Made by a program: the position numbers and the translations under genes
Origin: Phycisphaerae bacterium
GTDB lineage: Bacteria; Planctomycetota; Phycisphaerae; Phycisphaerales; SM1A02
Direction: 5' to 3'
Assembly: GCA_016873375.1 (NCBI GenBank)
Contig: VGXJ01000091.1
Location: 1-7,195, forward strand
DNA: 7,195 bases
The notes under the pieces: model-generated
What the model was told of the DNA's origin: nothing
Database searches by the model: none
Seen by the model: the letters and a program-made list of their open reading frames with translations, nothing else
Part shown: one piece after another, positions 5,148-7,195 of the stretch
Position numbering within the stretch: the first letter of the stretch is position 1
Layout of the letters: each line of letters opens with the position of its first letter

Positions 5148-6557
5148 ATGGCAGACTGGATCCTCGTGAACGATGTGCTTCTGTCCACCGGAGCGCTCCT
5201 GCTGCTCCTCGCGGGCACGCTCGCCCAGCGCGCTTGGCGTGGCCGACTCGTGAACTGGAGCCCCTGCTGCCGGGCATGCGGCTTCAATCTGCGCGGCCAT
5301 GCGGGCAGCTCTTGCCCGGAGTGTGGTGCCGCGCTCAATCGCGCCGGCGCGGTCACCGAAGGCCTACGGCAGCATCGGCTCGGGTTGATGACGGGCGCTG
5401 GTGCGCTCGCCGTGATGGCCGCGGCGCTGCTCGTCTCCTCACGCTTAGGCCTGCCCGCGTACGCGTGGGTATGGTGGCTGGACAACCGCCCGGTCTGGGC
5501 CATGCAGGGCGTGCTGCGGGACCAAGATCAGCTCGCCTGGCAATCGATCGAGAGCCGCGATCGTGCCGGCACGCTCTCGGATGCTGATCTTCGCCTCGTG
5601 CTCACGGTGGCGATGGAACTCCCGACCTACTCAGGCAGGTTCATCACGCCAAGCTGGGCTTGGCTGATCAACCAGCACGCCGCGGGGCGCGTGAGCGGCG
5701 AGGCGCTCAAGCCGATCGTGCTCCGTGCGCTTGAGTCGATGGACGTCGGTCTGGGCATCGTTCCTGCGGGTCAACGAGCCGGGGGCTTGGTGCAGATCAC
5801 CGCCAGCCAGAATGTCGAACCCATGGCGGGAGAAGTCGACGAGGCCGAGTTGCTGGCCGTCGAGGCCAACCTCGACGGTACATGGGTGCCGCTCGAGCTC
5901 GAGCGGCAACAGCCCTCCTTCGACGGCCGGATCCCTTTCTCGAGCGCCACCATCGGTTTCTCGAACGGCACCATCGGTGTCAGGGCACCCGATCGACTTG
6001 GCCCCTGTTCGTTGCGAGCGACGATCCGTCTCAGTGCGCGTGAGTCAGCGGCAAGCCTTTTGAGCCGAGGGGCCGTGATCGCGGAGTGCGAACGGGTGGT
6101 TCCCCTCGGCACGCTCCGCGTGCTCGACCCAAAGGCAACCTTTGGGCTCGGTGCGCACGACGAGACCTTCCGAGCGCGGGTGCACGCGCTCGTGATCCAA
6201 CTGGTCGGCAGCTTCACCCCTCGTGTCGGCAGTTCGGGACGGTCCCAAGCGAGTGGATCGAGCACCTTGGCACCGAACGAGGGATTCGACTTCGACATCG
6301 AGGGAGCGCAAGGCGATCAGGTCGTGCCACTCGGGCAGGTGTCCTGCATCGGAGGGCTGCAGTCGACCATGCTGGTGGGACGAGCGGGCATCGATCCCAA
6401 CCAGCCGTGGATCCTGCGGCTTGTGCCGCGGCTCGACCGCATCGAGGCGCAACTCACCGAGCCCACCCGCATCTACGACAGCATCATCGAAATCCCCCGT
6501 GGGCCGATCGATGCCCCCGAAGGTGATCGCAGCGAGCGCGGAGGCGACCCACCATGA
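5148..6557 (+). CDS. Membrane-anchored zinc-ribbon protein of unknown function
   Basis: This is a 469-residue protein not recognised as a named family. A first TM helix (about 9-27) is followed by a four-cysteine zinc ribbon, CRACGFNLRG to CPECG (C41, C44, C56, C59), and a second TM helix (about 78-98). Two related helical units come next, starting AWQSIESRDRAGTLS (130-158) and AWLINQHAAGRVS (171-197), then a largely beta-rich C-terminal part that would lie outside the membrane. The CGFxLRG...CPECG ribbon next to a TM segment is, as I recall, common in planctomycete membrane proteins. The start at 5148 is preferred over upstream in-frame ATGs because those would be antisense to the lipoprotein gene and because a -10 box lies just before it. 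Its stop overlaps the trmL start (ATGA), so the two form an operon. Confidence 0.8.
   Translation: MADWILVNDVLLSTGALLLLLAGTLAQRAWRGRLVNWSPCCRACGFNLRGHAGSSCPECGAALNRAGAVTEGLRQHRLGLMTGAGALAVMAAALLVSSRLGLPAYAWVWWLDNRPVWAMQGVLRDQDQLAWQSIESRDRAGTLSDADLRLVLTVAMELPTYSGRFITPSWAWLINQHAAGRVSGEALKPIVLRALESMDVGLGIVPAGQRAGGLVQITASQNVEPMAGEVDEAELLAVEANLDGTWVPLELERQQPSFDGRIPFSSATIGFSNGTIGVRAPDRLGPCSLRATIRLSARESAASLLSRGAVIAECERVVPLGTLRVLDPKATFGLGAHDETFRARVHALVIQLVGSFTPRVGSSGRSQASGSSTLAPNEGFDFDIEGAQGDQVVPLGQVSCIGGLQSTMLVGRAGIDPNQPWILRLVPRLDRIEAQLTEPTRIYDSIIEIPRGPIDAPEGDRSERGGDPP
6540..6544 (+). promoter_or_regulatory. Shine-Dalgarno site for trmL inside the upstream gene
   Basis: GGAGG lies 9 nt before the trmL ATG, within the last codons of the zinc-ribbon gene. 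It fixes the trmL start and contrasts with the SD-less first genes of this window. Confidence 0.7.
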
Positions 6558-7093
6558 CCGAAGCGGCCCCCTGCCCGCTCCACGAGCCCACGCTCAACGT
6601 GGTGCTCTTCCAGCCGCAGATTCCCAACAACACCGGCAACATCGGCCGGACCTGCATGACCACACGGTGCCGGCTCCACATCATCCATCCGATCTCCTTC
6701 TCGATGGACGAGAAGGCTAGGCGCCGGGCCGGGCTCGACTACTGGCACTTGGTTGATTGCCGAGAGCATGCTTCGTGGGAGACATTTCTGGACCTGGAGC
6801 GCCCCCGGCGACTCTGGCTCTACACCACGCGGGCCACGCGCGTGCACTGGGACGCCGACCTCCGCCAGGGCGACTATCTGCTGTTTGGCCAGGAGAATGG
6901 CGGCGTGCCCGAGTGGCTGCACGAGTGGGTCGCCGCCACGCACGGCCCCGAGTCTCGGCTCACCCTTCCCATGATCGATGACCCGCAGGCCCGCAGCCTC
7001 AACCTGGCCACCGCCGCCGCGTGCGCGATCTTCGAGGGCGTACGGCAGATGCACGCCCACGGTGCGTCACCCTACCCGATCTCCGGCACCTGA
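6554..7093 (+). CDS. trmL: tRNA (cytidine/uridine-34-2'-O)-methyltransferase TrmL
   Basis: SPOUT-family methyltransferase that uses S-adenosylmethionine to methylate the wobble-nucleotide ribose of tRNA-Leu (CAA and UAA anticodons in E. coli) in the cytoplasm. All three signature regions are visible in its 179 residues: NVVLFQPQIPNNTGNIGR (15-32), GDYLLFGQENGGVP (106-119), and PMIDDPQARSLNLATAAACAIFE (139-161), which form the knotted cofactor pocket. RRAGLDYW (57-64) also matches E. coli TrmL. Compared with the E. coli protein it has about 13 extra N-terminal residues and, by alignment, one extra residue in the third motif. The ATG overlaps the stop of the upstream zinc-ribbon gene and has GGAGG 9 nt before it, so expression is likely coupled. 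The assignment is secure; the exact tRNA targets here are inferred from the family. Confidence 0.93.
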   Translation: MTEAAPCPLHEPTLNVVLFQPQIPNNTGNIGRTCMTTRCRLHIIHPISFSMDEKARRRAGLDYWHLVDCREHASWETFLDLERPRRLWLYTTRATRVHWDADLRQGDYLLFGQENGGVPEWLHEWVAATHGPESRLTLPMIDDPQARSLNLATAAACAIFEGVRQMHAHGASPYPISGT

Positions 7094-7101
7094 AGGGCAG
7101 T

Positions 7102-7133
7102 TCGATCCGTCAGGGTCATGTTTGACGGATCGA
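7102..7133. terminator. 11-bp inverted repeat after trmL (terminator or operator)
   Basis: Arms 7102-7112 and 7123-7133 are perfect reverse complements (tcgatccgtca / tgacggatcga) around a 10-nt loop. The repeat starts 9 nt after the trmL stop, which suits a terminator, but no T tract follows. The right arm lies upstream of a TATACT box at 7151, so it may instead be a binding site for a dimeric regulator of the next gene. Confidence 0.5.
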
Positions 7134-7150
7134 TTCCGGCGGCCCGGCCG

Positions 7151-7156
7151 TATACT
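7151..7156 (+). promoter_or_regulatory. -10 box TATACT for the gene starting at 7165
   Basis: TATACT differs from the consensus at one base and ends 8 nt before ATG 7165. A TTGACG at 7122-7127 lies 23 nt upstream, too far for a standard -35, so the -35 element is unresolved. No SD lies between the box and the ATG, consistent with a leaderless start. Confidence 0.5.
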
Positions 7157-7164
7157 CCCCCCGG

Positions 7165-7195
7165 ATGAGCGTGACGAGGCATCGGCCCGTCGCCG
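7165..7195 (+). CDS. Start of a further gene, cut by the window end
   Basis: Ten codons are visible (MSVTRHRPVA), open to the window edge. The call rests on the TATACT box 8 nt before the ATG, the same arrangement as the other first genes here. Nothing can be said about the product. Confidence 0.4.
   Translation, partial: MSVTRHRPVA

Noticed and set aside
5130..5300. Extension of the lipoprotein frame to 531 residues
   Set aside because: It would be antisense to the zinc-ribbon coding region and would bury the lipoprotein signal sequence 57 residues inside the protein.
7122..7156. TTGACG...TATACT as a classical promoter
   Set aside because: The spacing is 23 nt, beyond the usual 15-19 nt. 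Only the TATACT box is retained.

Overview
The window is GC-rich bacterial chromosome with ordinary housekeeping neighbours. The best guess for the host is a planctomycete, probably Phycisphaerae-like. That guess rests on a membrane protein with a CxxCGFxLRG...CPECG zinc ribbon, on secreted and lipoprotein-type hypothetical proteins, and on gene starts that carry a -10-like hexamer just before ATG instead of a Shine-Dalgarno (SD) site. The lineage is an inference from sequence style and was not tested by a search. No phage, insertion sequence, CRISPR array or defence system was seen.

Left part (1-3198): a secreted M1-family zinc aminopeptidase is read leftwards and runs off the window edge. 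It is divergent from a CTP synthase gene (pyrG) read rightwards. pyrG has intact ATP-binding, UTP-site and glutaminase motifs but is broken by an exact 22-bp tandem duplication at 1737-1780. The duplication shifts the frame and creates an early TGA. Deleting one copy restores a 616-residue CTP synthase.

Middle (3199-5129): tRNA-Met(CAT) with its own promoter faces a leftward cluster. In order of transcription the cluster is a 474-residue lipoprotein resembling C25/gingipain (caspase-like) proteins but apparently lacking the catalytic His, a 39-residue single-TM protein overlapping it by 4 bp (ATGA), tRNA-Arg(CCT), and a 33-residue single-TM protein with a perfect SD. Neither small protein had been called as a gene; both were found by reading the strand directly.

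Right part (5130-7195): an 18-bp gap holding a 16-bp palindrome separates the lipoprotein gene from a rightward two-gene operon. That operon encodes a membrane-anchored zinc-ribbon protein and TrmL (tRNA wobble 2'-O-methyltransferase), overlapping by ATGA. After trmL come an 11-bp-arm inverted repeat, a TATACT box and the first codons of another gene.

The most useful observations are the pyrG duplication, the tRNA-Arg/two-microprotein cluster, the split between leaderless first genes and SD-led internal genes, and the very compact symmetric divergent promoter. No clearly new multi-gene system is evident.
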